Below, one piece after another: positions 43,114 through 53,700 of a stretch of DNA of 64,000 nucleotides. The notes under the pieces were generated by a model. That model was not told the DNA's origin. It searched no databases and saw only the letters and a list, made by a program, of their open reading frames with translations. Both the position numbers and the translations under genes were made by a program. The stretch is taken from positions 8,646,528-8,710,527 of the forward strand of contig JARUPZ010000015.1 in NCBI GenBank assembly GCA_031213475.1, written 5' to 3'. Source of the stretch: Nereocystis luetkeana (taxonomy: Eukaryota; Sar; Phaeophyceae; Laminariales; Laminariaceae). The number at the start of each line of letters is the position of its first letter. The first letter of the stretch is position 1.

Positions 43114-43518
43114 CACTGGTTGTGCATCAGCGTATAAGTGCACAGCTAATGAAGCGTCGGAGACCGTACCTCGCCATAGAGCCATACGCTTGGTGCGCAA
43201 GCTCATACGCCATTGCGGTATCAGCGGCGCCGTAGGAACGACTACAGGCTCCGATTGACCTGACTCATCATCCACGGTAGTTTATGTGCGGCAAGTTATG
43301 TGCGCCATCAGGTTATGAGCCTCGTCGTGTCCGCGCAGACGTTTCCTCCGTAGCTGCGAGCACGGCGAGTCGTCCTGGCCTACATGGTTTCGGTCCATCG
43401 GACCCTATGCCACCGCCCGCCCGCCCGCCCGCCGGACAGCCGCCGGTATGCACCGGTTTTCGACGGCGACGGGTCCCTTCCCCTGTAGGTGATAGACCGA
43501 CCTCCCCCAGTCTAACCT
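43114..43518. other. Unassigned GC-rich region
   Basis: No recognised motif or splice structure. Confidence 0.3.
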
Positions 43519-43624
43519 AGGACGGGGGACCATAGTAAATAGGACCAAATATTGTTAGTAAAAATAGGGAAATATATAGGTTTATGTGTTTACCGTAGGT
43601 CCTATTTACTATGGTCTCCCGTAA
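43519..43624. mobile_element. Family A element
   Basis: Left end mutated (GGACGGGGGACC), right end GGTCTCCCGTAA. Confidence 0.85.
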
Positions 43625-44154
43625 CAGTTCTCCCCAATTTACCCCATCCCGACCCCGCCCGCGCCAGCTTTGTATACGTCTTCGCTGGGCAAGCATTCTC
43701 CGGACGCTAATAACGCGGGCATCGCCGCCGCCCCGGCCTGCCCTCGCTACCTTCCGCGGCGTGCCTGCTACGCACCGGGAAAGCATAGTCCACGAACCCG
43801 TCGGTCGCTACTCCCACGCCGACGAGGGGCAGGAATAATGCGCCAACCCATGTTGTTTGGAGGTCGTTGCGTCGAGCAACAAGCCCACATGGCGTTGCCG
43901 TTGCCGTTGCTGTACTACTGGATGACGTCTTTGGTGGCATTGGAGCGCCGTGATCAGTACAAGAAAAACAAGGCGCTCCGCATCCGTCTGACTGGTATAA
44001 GCGCTTTCTGCTGGCTGTGGTGGTGGTGCTGCTGCTGCTGTTACAAAAGTGTTATCCCTCCTCACTTTCCCAGTAGACTATACCGTATCACACGGGTGAT
44101 AAGATACCACACACCCTGGAACGATTTTTCGGGTCGATGTTTTGCAACGTATGG

Positions 44155-44395
44155 AGGCGGGGGAGGGGGGGGGGGGCGGGCGTACTCTTTTGATGTTTGC
44201 CGTAGTCATTTTACCATTGCGGGGGGGGGGGGGTGTACTCGATAGGAGAGATGTACTCGATCTCATGCATGGCCGTAGTCGTATGACCATAGACCATTGA
44301 CGGGGGGGGGGGAGGTGTACTCGATAGGAGAGATGTACTCGATCTCACACATGGCCGTAGTCGTATGACCATAGACCATTGACGGGGGGGGGGGG
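44155..44395 (-). repeat. J and K 3' ends in alternating poly-G tracts
   Basis: A K fragment (TTTGCCGTAGTCATTTTACC) and two J 3' halves (GTGTACTCGATAGGAGAGAT...GTCGTATGACCATAGACC) are separated by G runs at about 44158-44175, 44220-44233, 44304-44314 and 44384-44396. Confidence 0.75.
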
Positions 44396-44439
44396 GATAC
44401 ACAAAACAAAAATGGGAGCTGGCTTTGGAAAGATCTCGT

Positions 44440-44680
44440 GGAGATGTTCACGTCTCAGATAGATAGATAGATCAGATACAGCAGTAGATCATTTAGTTCC
44501 TTCCCCACCTGCCGTTGTGAGAGAGGCTGTGCAGAAGCCGCATTATGTTGTACAAACCCAATTAAGGAAACATGTGCTCCTGCTGTAGATCATGCATACT
44601 GTAACCGCCCCACCCCGCAACATGAGCGTGTAGCAGATCGTTACAAAGACCGGTATCAGAAGTGGGAATCGATGATCTGT
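44440..44680 (+). repeat. Family M repeat
   Basis: GGAAACATGTGCTCCTGCTG and CCGCAACATGAGCG correspond to 58590-58660. Rich in AGATCA. Confidence 0.6.
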
Positions 44681-44817
44681 CGGGCCTTCCTATCGTTCCT
44701 GTCGGCGTTTCACGCAGTCCCCGTTGTTATTGAAACCAGCTTCAAAGTCACACACACGGCATGCCGTCCAATGGCATGCGTCGCGTGCTGCCACAGCCGT
44801 CCACTGGCTGCTCCGTG

Positions 44818-45160
44818 TCGCTTGCTCCTCTCCCACCGAGCAGCTAGCTGTGGTGGTCGAACGCTCCTCTCCCACCGAGCAGCTAGCTGTGGTGGTCGAA
44901 CGCTCCTCTCCCACCGAGCAGCTAGCTGTGGTGGTCGAACGCTCCTCTCCCACCGAGCAGCTAGCTGTGGTGGTCGAACGCTCCTCTCCCACCGAGCAGC
45001 TAGCTAGCTGTGGTGGTCGAACGCTCCTCTCCCACCGAGCAGCTAGCTGTGGTGGTCGAACGCTCCTCTCCCACCGAGCAGCTAGCTAGCTGTGGTGGTC
45101 GAACGCTCCTCTCCCACCGAGCAGCTGGCTGCCGAGCAGCTAGCTGTGGTGGTGGTAGAA
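44818..45160 (+). repeat. 39-bp minisatellite (~8 units)
   Basis: Unit CTCCTCTCCCACCGAGCAGC followed by TAGCTGTGGTGGTCGAACG. Some units carry an extra TAGC. Because 39 is divisible by 3, several frames on both strands stay open, so the repetitive peptides are not evidence of a gene. Confidence 0.9.
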
Positions 45161-45429
45161 GCGGTGGCTGTTTGTTGTGTGTTCGTCCTCCTCGAGCAGC
45201 TAAATATATACGAAGTATGCTGTAGGTGGAGGTTGGCGGCGTACCGGTCGGGTTGTGTTTTCAGTTTGATCCCTCCCCCTTGCATTCTAATCTGAGGGGA
45301 AGAAGGAAAACATAGGCGTACGTACGTACCTGGTAGCTTTGGAGCCCTTGTAGCATACCAGGGTACCTGGTAACGCGGGCGTACGTAAGGCTGGCAGACA
45401 CATTTTTCGGGGCATGAGCAGCCCCGCTT

Positions 45430-45515
45430 GACCCTTTTAGGGCACTGCAAGTTCGCTGTTAAACCAGTCAGATTCCAAGTGATTTGTCCCCCAACACGGG
45501 ACGGCAGTCCGAAAA
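45430..45515. mobile_element. Family B element, decayed
   Basis: CCCTTTTAGGGCACTGCAAG to GGGACGGCAGTCCGAAAAGG. Confidence 0.6.
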
Positions 45516-45543
45516 GGGAACCTCCAGGGGACGTGTGTGTTCT

Positions 45544-45655
45544 ATTACGGGGGGGGCATAGTTAATAGGACCAAATATTGTTAGTAAAAATGGTTAAATA
45601 TGTTGGTTTTTTTTTATGTATACCATAGGTCCTATTAACTATGCCCCCCCCGGAA
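45544..45655. mobile_element. Family A element
   Basis: TTACGGGGGGGGCATAG to CTATGCCCCCCCCGGAA. The interior T run is expanded. Confidence 0.85.
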
Positions 45656-47069
45656 TGGATAATGGCAGGCTACGTACGTACGTAGCTCCCATCCGTCAAC
45701 ATGATGACCTGCGCATAGATAGGTAGATCATTCAGACAGATCAGGACAGGAGTCTATCTTCGCTTGAGAGATCTCTAGATCATCATCAGCTGGGAACGAT
45801 CCATCTGATACGTACGAGGTGTGACCCTCAGTGAGCGAGAGGATAAGATCGTCCCGGGAAACCGAGCAAGTAATAAACCGAGGTCAACTGTTGTAAGAGA
45901 TCGAGAGGCGACATACATGTTGGTTGATTTTCTGGGACCATGGGCGATATTTCAGCAAAATGAGCTATGTAATAACATCAATTAATTATCGTATTCTATT
46001 AAATGGGCTTGTTTGGAGAAAACTAATAATAGAAGGACTGCACACACAAACATCCGTTGTGGGCATGGATTACTTGGAATGGGAGTCAGATCAGTCAGGT
46101 TTATTTAGGTTTCCGCGCAGTGCACTACTACCAAAAGGTTTTTGAGAGCAGAAAGCCCAAAAAACGATACTTACATTGAAGAATTGCCCTTCATGGCAGA
46201 GACCTTATTGTTACGTAGAATGGTCGCTTGGTTGGCAAATACCCCTCTCCAGCCCTCACTACATCAAAGAGAGAGGCTACCAACCATTAAACGTATCGGC
46301 TTCTGATTGACATTATGCATACTCGTAGTTCTGACCCACGAACCAACCCAGGCTTGCCTGCGCCTAGCATGTACGGCAAAAATTGCAAGTATAACTGAAA
46401 CCAACTGATAGATAGCACGCCAACCCTCTAATTATCGTTCCAACACAAGCTGATGCAGCCGCTGCTACACACTACAGCTAGCCAACCCCCTCACTGCAGT
46501 TTCGACGGTAGAGGCTACCAGGTAGTATTTAGACCACAAGAATATAATCTAGAGATAGATGCCACGACTAAAATGAAGAAGAAAGATGCTTAAATTCCTT
46601 AAATTCCTATCAGATCAAACTATTAAAAAGTAAAGTGTAGCTGTAAAAAACGATTCGACTGTTTGCCTGCCTGGTAGATACGAAGCCAGCTTTCGCACCC
46701 ACGAGCGCTAAAAAAAACCGGCTTGGCTTGCACACACACCCCTTGACACGCATACTTTCTGTGCTCCCACCGTCTGCAACTACAAAGCGCTTCGGCTGCC
46801 TACACCTGGTCCATCATAAACCGTCTACCAACTACTATTTTCATCGCTGCCACCCCTATTACTACTCCCTGTTCTAGCTGAGTCGAAATGCTAACGATGG
46901 GAAGCCGTCACCAAAACACAACACGACGTTAGAAAGCAACAAACACCACCAGATGCATATTTTCTTGACGTACGCCGGTATTTAGTACCTGGTTGGTCGA
47001 TCGAAATGACATGCATGTAACCCCCCCCCCCCCCCCCCCTCCCTCTCACCCCCTCACAGCCGGTCCCTA
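45656..47069. other. Unassigned AT-rich region
   Basis: AGATCAT-rich sequence at 45710-45800 may be a family M relic. TACCAGGTA lies at 46516. No exon recognised. Confidence 0.35.
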
Positions 47070-47275
47070 CGGTAGCAGGATGCAGCCCACCCTTCACGCG
47101 ACTCGCCGAACACCGCACAGCGATTCACGCTTGGTGCAAGCAGTGTCTGCCCGGTCGGTGAAATCGCGACGTGCTCCGTCTCCCGGCATTTGCAAGGGAT
47201 GCGAGGGTCTATATGCTCATACGACTATTAATACTGCCATGTGTGACATGTATATAAAACGCCCATCTATCCCCC
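47070..47275 (+). repeat. Family J copy, diverged
   Basis: GCAGGATGCAGCCCACCCTT, GCTTGGTGCAAGCAGTGTCT and GGATGCGAGGGTCTATATGC. At 47226 it reads GACTATTAATACTGCC where sisters read GACTACGGCC. A poly-C tract precedes it (47021-47039). Confidence 0.8.
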
Positions 47276-48109
47276 CCCTCCCCCCCCATCGTCCGGCCCA
47301 CAGGCCGCACGTCTGGCCCCTCATTGCCGCTCCAACCATTGCAACGGAAACCCATACGAACACACTGAGTACCAATCTGTCAGCAAATGTAACAACCTCT
47401 TTGGGTATTCATAGCAGTACCCAAATAAGCACTACATTTCCGGACATAGTGGTGCCGGGCAACAGGGAATACATACGCGTGCTGATATCGCACAGCGTTT
47501 GAGCAAGTGGAAGCAAGCGCTAGATCCCCCAGATTCACCCAACCAATCAATGCGCACGGAATTGAACAGAAACGAAAAAAAAAAAAGACAGGAGAAAAAA
47601 AATCGTGAGGCGGTATAGAGCTATTTTATAGCAAAAACTCTGGAATCTCGATACAAACTTCTCTCGACAACAGCCCTGCAATATCCACAACTCACTGTCC
47701 TGCCTGCGAACCAAACCAAAGAGCCCCCCCCCCCCTCCCCCCCCCCCCCCTCCCCCAGAGCGCAGCTCATCACCCAGGGGGTAAAAAAAAACCTATGTAG
47801 ACGCCAACCCAAACCGCATCCGCAAACATAACGCTTCCCTCTACACGAAACACAAAAGGGGACCCAATCTCTCTGCGAGAAAAAAAATCGAAACGAAAGA
47901 ACTGGTGGCCAGACCAAGACAGGTACGGACGTTCCGTGCCGGCAATGACAACCCCCTTGTCCGGCGAAAGAGGGGCGGTAACTATTCCCTTTGCTTGCTA
48001 TGTACTCCCACTCACAATTCCAACTGTTTACCCACCCAAACGGGAGCGTGCAGTCGTCAAATAGTTTCAAGCGTTTGCCTAGTACATAGGGCATATACAC
48101 TGGTGAGGT
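47276..48109. other. Unassigned region
   Basis: Poly-C/T tracts at 47271-47290 and 47725-47757. The two opposite open frames at 47621-48142 and 47905-48624 have no recognised domain. Confidence 0.3.
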
Positions 48110-48400
48110 GCCCGGGTACCACACTGCAGTTGGTTTGGTCATACTCGGGTACCAAACCTAGCTGTTTTGGTCATACTCGGGTGTTCCAAACCTGGCTGCT
48201 TTGGTCATACTCGGGCACCAAACCTGGCTGCTTTGGTCATACTCGGGTACCAAAACCTAGCTGTGTTGGCCATACTCGGGTACCAAACCCAGTTATTTTG
48301 GTCATTCTCGGGTATGTACCCGGATATCATACTCGGATATATACCCGGGTATCATACTCGGGTATATACCCGGGTATCTTCAGAGTATATACCCTACTAA
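48110..48400 (+). repeat. ~32-bp minisatellite passing into palindromic repeat
   Basis: TTTGGTCATACTCGGGTACC with AAACCTGGCTGC repeats about six times. From 48310 it passes into ATACTCGGGTATATACCCGG units whose cores are self-complementary. Confidence 0.85.
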
Positions 48401-48779
48401 ACACACCGTTGAAGGGTTTGCCAAAAAAAGGCAGCGCTGCTCTTGAGGGATCTCGGGATCTGTCTAACGAGGCATGGAACGTGATGCAACAAAACCTTGA
48501 GGGGCGCGAGCGGTGCGCGCCCAGAAGGCTGCTCTCCATAAAGCGACACTTGAACAGCGTGGGGGAAACAAAACAAAACAAACAAACAAACACGACGAAA
48601 CTCAACAAAAAAACGAAACAATGAACGCAAACTAACTTCCAATACACTGACGACCTGTGTGTAGCCTACCGCAAAACTTCCATACAACAATGACCTGTGT
48701 GTGACCTATGCTTGCCTAACGAAAAATTAGACTAACCAAATAATGACGGGGAAGCGACAAACCTAAAGACTGAAGTGCT

Positions 48780-49370
48780 TAGACTCGCGGCTGCAACGTT
48801 GACTCAAGGCCGCAGCTCCGACGTAAGGACGCAACGCCGACTTACGGCAGCAACTCCTGCTGACCGCCTCGACGCTAACTCAACGCTGTAGCGTAGCCTA
48901 GCCTCACGGCTGGAAGGCCGACTCAAAGCTGCACTACAGACTCGAGGCTGACGCAGGATCACGGCTGCAGCGTCAACCTACGGCCGCAACTCCGCCCCGT
49001 CGCTTCAACGTACACCCAAGGCTGCAACGTAGACTCACGGCTATAAATCCGGATCACAGCTGCAGCGTCGACTTAGGGCTGCCACGCCGATTCACAGCTA
49101 CAATGCTGACTCACGCCAAATGCCAACTCTCGGCGCTAACCCCGACCAACGGGTAACGAAGGCCCACGGCCAATACAGGTTCGCGGCAAACAACGCAAGC
49201 TCACCGCCGACACCGAGCTAACACCGAGTCACGCCCACGACTCCGACGCTTACACCGAACCACGCCTACAACGCCTACGTTTACACCGACTCAGGGCTGC
49301 AACACCAACTCGCGGCTGACGCCGATTCGCAGCTATTAACGCCGACCATAACCGAAGCAACCCTCCGTGA
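48780..49370 (+). repeat. Degenerate GC-rich short-period repeat
   Basis: Variants of ACTCACGGCTGCAACGCCGA recur with a loose period of about 18-24 bases over nearly 600 bp. Confidence 0.7.
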
Positions 49371-49387
49371 CGTGACGCCCCCCCCCC

Positions 49388-49618
49388 CCCTGTCATCCAT
49401 ATGCAAGTCCGCCTCACAAGCGGTTCTTAGTAGGGACAGCTCAGCCTTCATGCGACTCGCCGAACACCTCACGGCGCTTCGCGCTTGGTGCAAGCAATGT
49501 CGGCCAGGTCGGTGAAAACCCGACGTGCTTCGTCCCGGCGTTGTAGGGATGCGAGGGTCTATGGTTATACGACTACGGCCATGCATGTTATCGAGTACAA
49601 CCCCCCCCCCCCCCCCCC
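49388..49618 (+). repeat. Family J copy with poly-C at both ends
   Basis: C tracts at about 49378-49390 and 49601-49618 bound TATGCAAGTCCGCCTCACAA...CCATGCATGTTATCGAGTAC. The site GTTCTTAGTAGG is without insertion here. Confidence 0.85.
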
Positions 49619-49645
49619 GCCGACTGCTCTTTCGTATTATTAATA

Positions 49646-50298
49646 GTACTTTTGTATCCTCGCGCGGATGTACAACCAAAAAAATAAAAAGAGGCGTGCC
49701 GGCAAACCTGTCACTACTACTGCAGTAAAAACCCTCTCACAATAATTCCAAGTAGGGTGTCCCGTCCCTGCCCTCCCAAAAAGGTTGGGGCGCAGTTTTT
49801 CGATTGAAGCTGACCACACTTACCTCTACGTACTTTACTGCATATATATACGTAGTATGTCGCCTTAAGCTGTTTCGAAGGGCTACAGCAAACCAGAACC
49901 CCCCCGTGGACCCAAAAAAAAACAGACGACTCTGAAAAACGATCACATAAGGACCGCTTGGTATTCATATTGATGCACAAACGGTCATTACATTTCCGCC
50001 CAACAGTGGATCATATTTCCGCCGAAAGCGGCATATACCCCCGCGCATGTTTCACACACCGCATATTTGGTTCTGAAACATTTTATGTATGCTCCCACCG
50101 GAATAGATTGTGTGCAAAACACAACGAGCGGTACTGCTGCAGTGGCATGAACGGCGGAGTGCCTCCCACCCACCCCCAAAGGGTTCTCGTTCTTCACTTG
50201 GAGCTGCGGCGGAAGCTCTTCATGCCTGCAATGGGTAGAGGGGGGGGAGCGGGGGATGGGGGGCGGGGGGGGGGGGTACAAATGTATTACTTGCCTTA
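49646..50298. other. Unassigned region
   Basis: No recognised exon. G-rich run at 50238-50276. Confidence 0.3.
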
Positions 50299-50403
50299 TT
50301 ACGGGGGACCATAGTAAATAGGACCAAATATTGTTAGCAAAAAAAGCGAAATATATAGATTTTTGCGCGTACCATAAGTCCTATTTAATATAGTCCCCCG
50401 TAA
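50299..50403. mobile_element. Family A element
   Basis: 105 bp. Its right TA continues as TATTAATA (50404-50411), that is, a further TTAATA at the target TA. Confidence 0.9.
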
Positions 50404-50411
50404 TATTAATA

Positions 50412-50500
50412 GTAGTTTGACCATTCACCATGCATCCCTTTCGAGACGGAGCAGTCGACGGGGGGCGGGGGGGGGGAAGGGGGGGGGGGGGGGGGGGTAC
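50412..50500 (-). repeat. K 3' fragment with poly-G tracts
   Basis: TTGACCATTCACCATGCATC and CTTTCGAGACGGAG followed by G runs to 50497. Confidence 0.65.
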
Positions 50501-50779
50501 TCAGTATACTGGGGGGAGGGGGCAAGCACTCCGAAAATAAGCCAGAAAGAGAGAGCACCGGCTATGATCCCTCGTGGGCGCCACGTATCGCGCAGATAGA
50601 ATAGCTGCCGCGAGGAGTTCACGTAGCAGCCTGTTTGAAACCGTCGTCAACTTGTGCGCCGTGGCGAATCCCCGTCGGTTGGTGGGTCGGTCGGTCGATC
50701 GCTTCAGCCGTCTTGAAACAAGGAAACGAAAAAATATCACGGTTCTAGCATACGGTGGGTGTGCAGCGCACGATAATTC

Positions 50780-51040
50780 ATGCGCGGGAAAAATATTCAG
50801 GGAAATTCTGCCGCACCCCAGCCTCAATCCTCAAAGCAACAGCAGCAGCAGCAGCAGCACCAGCAGCAGCACCAGCAGTACAGTTGTTGCCAGTCGGCTG
50901 CCAACCAGCTTTCCACACAGAAGAGTGCTCTGCCGCAAGCTTGGCTTGTCCTGTGCCCGCCGCGTCCTTTGTCTCTCTTACGCCCAGCGCGATTTCAACC
51001 CCAATCAACCTCGCTCTCTCTACGAAGTCTTTACTATTAA
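50780..51040 (+). CDS. Possible Gln-rich exon, weak
   Basis: An open plus-strand frame with a Gln/His run (QQQQQQQHQQQHQQ) from a CAG repeat at 50837-50880. The minus strand over the same bases is also open (Ala-rich), so the coding strand is unclear. There is no domain and no firm splice site. Confidence 0.2.
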   Translation: MRGKNIQGNSAAPQPQSSKQQQQQQQHQQQHQQYSCCQSAANQLSTQKSALPQAWLVLCPPRPLSLLRPARFQPQSTSLSLRSLYY

Positions 51041-51173
51041 TACCCCTTAATTCAACCAAACATGCCTTCCACACATGGCAACCTTCCCTCCCTCCCCACA
51101 AAACCTCGTATTTCCTACGCTCAACCATACACGCACTTAGCTACTAGGGGCCATGAATTTTATCACAACAATC

Positions 51174-51270
51174 TTGAACCCTCTTACGACTGCAGTCCCG
51201 TTTTGGGGACAAACTAGTTATATTTAGAGTGGATTGCCCCCTAAACAGGACAGCGGTCCTAAAAGGGTCA
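51174..51270. mobile_element. Family B element
   Basis: ACCCTCTTACGACTGCAGTC to CCTAAAAGGGTCAA. Ends mutated. Confidence 0.75.
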
Positions 51271-51572
51271 ACCCTCTTTTGCCCGTACTGCACGAATTAT
51301 CCCACGCCAAATACACGTACAGCAGTTTGCCCCCCTCACCAGGAAAAAAAAACTGAAGGGGTGTCCTATACACTTTTTTTCAAGCAGGGGATTATTCAAA
51401 GCATCCCCTATATAATAAGCGGTCCTTGTGTACCCCCCCCGCACAGTGGGCAACGATTTCGTCGAAACTCCTCTTCGCAATAGTAAGCGTACAAAAAAAC
51501 AGCTACTATTAATAATATTAAACACCAGCTACGTGAACGAACCAGGTATTTATCATCACGGAAGCAACTCAC

Positions 51573-51702
51573 TCATCAACTTCTTGAGCTTAGTCTTGCC
51601 GGACGGGGCCTTCGCGCTCGGCGCCTCTTCGGAGTCGCTGCTCACAAGGGATCGATGGCTTTTCTTGCGGAAAAACGACGAGCTCGACCCGCTCTTCTTC
51701 AG
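51573..51702 (-). CDS. Exon of low-complexity minus-strand gene
   Basis: The acceptor GTCGCGGCAG precedes 51702 and the donor GA/GTGAGT follows 51573. The 43-residue exon is basic and Ser-rich: LKKSGSSSSFFRKKSHRSLV, then SDSEEAPSAKAP and KTKLKKL. It resembles the exon starting at 61756, which also opens with an F-R-x-K-K basic patch. The phases (0 in, 1 out) and strand fit a shared gene with the exons at 53701-62312. Its biochemical role is unknown. Confidence 0.5.
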
Positions 51703-51719
51703 CTGCCGCGACAAAGGGA

Positions 51720-51840
51720 GAAGGGGGGGGGGGGAGTGGGAGGGGGAGGGGTGGGGGGAGGGGGGGGTACTCGATATTCTGCATAGCCGTAGTCGTATGA
51801 CTTCGTATAGACCTCGGGGGGGAGGGGGGGGGGGGGAGAG
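51720..51840 (-). repeat. J 3' fragment with G-rich flanks
   Basis: GGGGGTACTCGATATTCTGC and ATAGCCGTAGTCGTATGAC. It lies in the putative intron just upstream of the exon at 51702, and its C-rich complement supplies that exon's polypyrimidine tract. Confidence 0.6.
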
Positions 51841-52289
51841 TGTATACTCGTAAATAAGCATGTACTGGTGAGCTACACTATTTAGTATAGAGAATACCAA
51901 AAGCGGTGGTGTCGCCTGCGTGATTATTAAATTTCATACATCTGTGTGCCTGGTTGGATAAAAAAAAGAGTACAGAGGACGCCAAAATGTCGTATGGCCT
52001 TAGCACGTGCCTGGTGCCTCGTATACGTGTAAAGAACAAGCAAAAATGCCGTGTGGTCGAGTGATCAACAAAACACAGGGGTAAGATGGAGCGTAGAAAA
52101 TGCCACATGCCGTTTGCTATGTGTCCCGCCTCCATCATGAGCGTGTTCGCAGGAAAGAAAAGAGGAAATACCAAAAATATCGTGTGGCCCGCATGATATC
52201 CACACAGGACAAAAGTACAAAAAACGCCAACTAAATGTAGGCGTGGTTCCAGTATTGCGAGAAGGGGCACATCGGACAGATCATCTACA
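51841..52289. other. Unassigned region
   Basis: A loose internal repeat of AAAATGCCGTGTGG / AAATGTCGTATGG-like phrases with period about 80-100 bp (51985, 52045, 52095, 52170). No gene seen. Confidence 0.4.
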
Positions 52290-52610
52290 GATCATCTACA
52301 GATCATGATCTATCGTTCAGGGGATATATAATATGACCTCTATGATCTGTATGATCTACCCGTCCATTACCTGCATGATCTACAGTAGCACATGGTTCCT
52401 GGGTTGGATTTTCTACTGTACAGATCCTGCACAGCGTACGAATTACGACAGCAGGTTAGGATCTAGATGGTCTAGATGATCTATCTGGAGATGATCTATC
52501 TGGTCTGTGCATGGTATGTCTGATCTGTGCATGATCTATCTGATCTGTAGACGATCTATCTGATCTGTAGATGATCTATCTGATCTGTAGATGATATGTC
52601 CAACGTGAAA
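52290..52610 (-). repeat. Family M repeat with GATCTATCT array
   Basis: ATCTGTAGATGATCTATCTG repeats in tandem at 52530-52600. The minus strand contains CCAACCCAGGAACCATGTG, as in 58575-58590. Confidence 0.7.
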
Positions 52611-52699
52611 CAGCCAAACTCTTCACTTTCGCTCTTATCCCCCCCAAAAAAAGTATCCGCATTGGATGTTTTGACCTACAGTATACAGTCCCCCCCCCC

Positions 52700-52835
52700 C
52701 AGTTTCACGCTTGGTGCAAGCAATGCCTTGCCTGATCGATGGAAACCCGATGTGTTCCGGCCCGGCATTGTAGGCATGCCTATCGTCATACAAGTACGGC
52801 CACGCATGGCATCAGTGCACACACACACCTAGTCC
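52700..52835 (+). repeat. Family J fragment
   Basis: TTCACGCTTGGTGCAAGCAA and CCGGCATTGTAGGCATGCC. Preceded by a C tract at 52691-52700. Confidence 0.7.
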
Positions 52836-52925
52836 CCCCCCGCAGGCGAAACCCCCCTGAACTGGCTGATCGACACTGGATCGCGTCCCAAGTCAGGTAT
52901 CAAGGTCATGAAAAAAAAAAGGCTT

Positions 52926-52992
52926 CATTGTTTACCGCTGGCGTTTTAGCGTTAGATGGAGTAGGTGTTACCACGACGCTGCCACTACACTA
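52926..52992 (-). pseudogene. Duplicated exon end, copy 3
   Basis: The minus strand reads GSVVVTPTPSNAKTPA up to a donor-like GCG/GTAAAC, phase 0, followed by a CATGACCTTG block that also follows the other two copies. The upstream half is replaced by a family A element whose end lies at 52993. It is homologous to the exon end at 53701. Confidence 0.5.
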
Positions 52993-53098
52993 TTACGGGG
53001 GATCACAGTAAACAGGACCAAATATTGTTGGTAAAAATAGGTAAATATACTGGTTTTTGTGTGTACCGTAGGTCCTATTTACTATGGTCCCCTGCAAA
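52993..53098. mobile_element. Family A element
   Basis: TTACGGGGGATCAC to GGTCCCCTGCAA. The right terminus is mutated. Confidence 0.85.
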
Positions 53099-53137
53099 CA
53101 GACGGTAACGAGAAAACGTTCGGTATGCTAGGAGATA

Positions 53138-53360
53138 GACGGTGGCCACAGGCGGCGAAACAGGAAGGGGGGTAGAGACTGGCGACAAAAAAATCCAAGC
53201 AAAGCAAGGAAATAACGCAACGAGCGGCCCAACTGTTGGAGGTGTCTCTCATCAGGAGTGGGAGCGGGTGCTCCGTCTCGAAAGGGATGCGTGGTCAACG
53301 GTTGCATGACTAACGCGAGCAACAAAATGAGAACGCCCCCCTCCCCCCCCCCGGTATCCC
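53138..53360 (+). repeat. Family K repeat with poly-C end
   Basis: GGTGGCCACAGGCGGCGAAA, TGTTGGAGGTGTCTCTCATC and CTCGAAAGGGATGCGTGGTC, ending in CCCCCCTCCCCCCCCCC. Confidence 0.75.
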
Positions 53361-53465
53361 CCTACCGCCTTCTCCCCAGAAAAAAAACACTGCGTCGCGT
53401 TCCAATTTAGGCATACCAATGTCATGAAAAAACGCGTCATGTTGAAGTTTAGTGTTACAGTGTTA

Positions 53466-53512
53466 CAGCCTTGGGTGGAGCCGGTGGCACGACCACACTG
53501 GCAGCCCCCTCC
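53466..53512 (-). pseudogene. Duplicated exon end, copy 2
   Basis: The minus strand reads AASVVVPPAPPKA up to a donor-like GCT/GTAACA, phase 0, then a CATGACGCG/CATGACATTGG block. Poly-G and a J fragment replace the upstream half. Confidence 0.45.
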
Positions 53513-53640
53513 CCCCCCCCCCCCCCCATACGACTACGGCCATGCATGAGATCGAGTACATCTCTCCTATCGAGTACACCCCCCCCGCCCCCCCCCGCCC
53601 CCGCCCCCGGCCCCACACCCCCCGCACCGCCCTTCCTTCC
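53513..53640 (+). repeat. J 3' fragment between poly-C tracts
   Basis: CATACGACTACGGCCATGCA and GAGTACACCCCCCCGCCCCC. The ~19-C tract at 53508-53527 abuts exon copy 2. Confidence 0.75.
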
Positions 53641-53700
53641 CTCCCCAGGAGGAAACCCAAAATAGGTAGGCGCGTCATGAAAATGCGCGCCGATCCTTAC

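Noticed and set aside
42967..43275. Poly-Ala ORFs on both strands
   Set aside because: The open frames depend on the (GCC)n run at 43067-43113 and have nothing recognisable on either side.
44818..45160. CRISPR-like array
   Set aside because: The whole 39-bp unit repeats with no unique spacers, and the context is eukaryotic.
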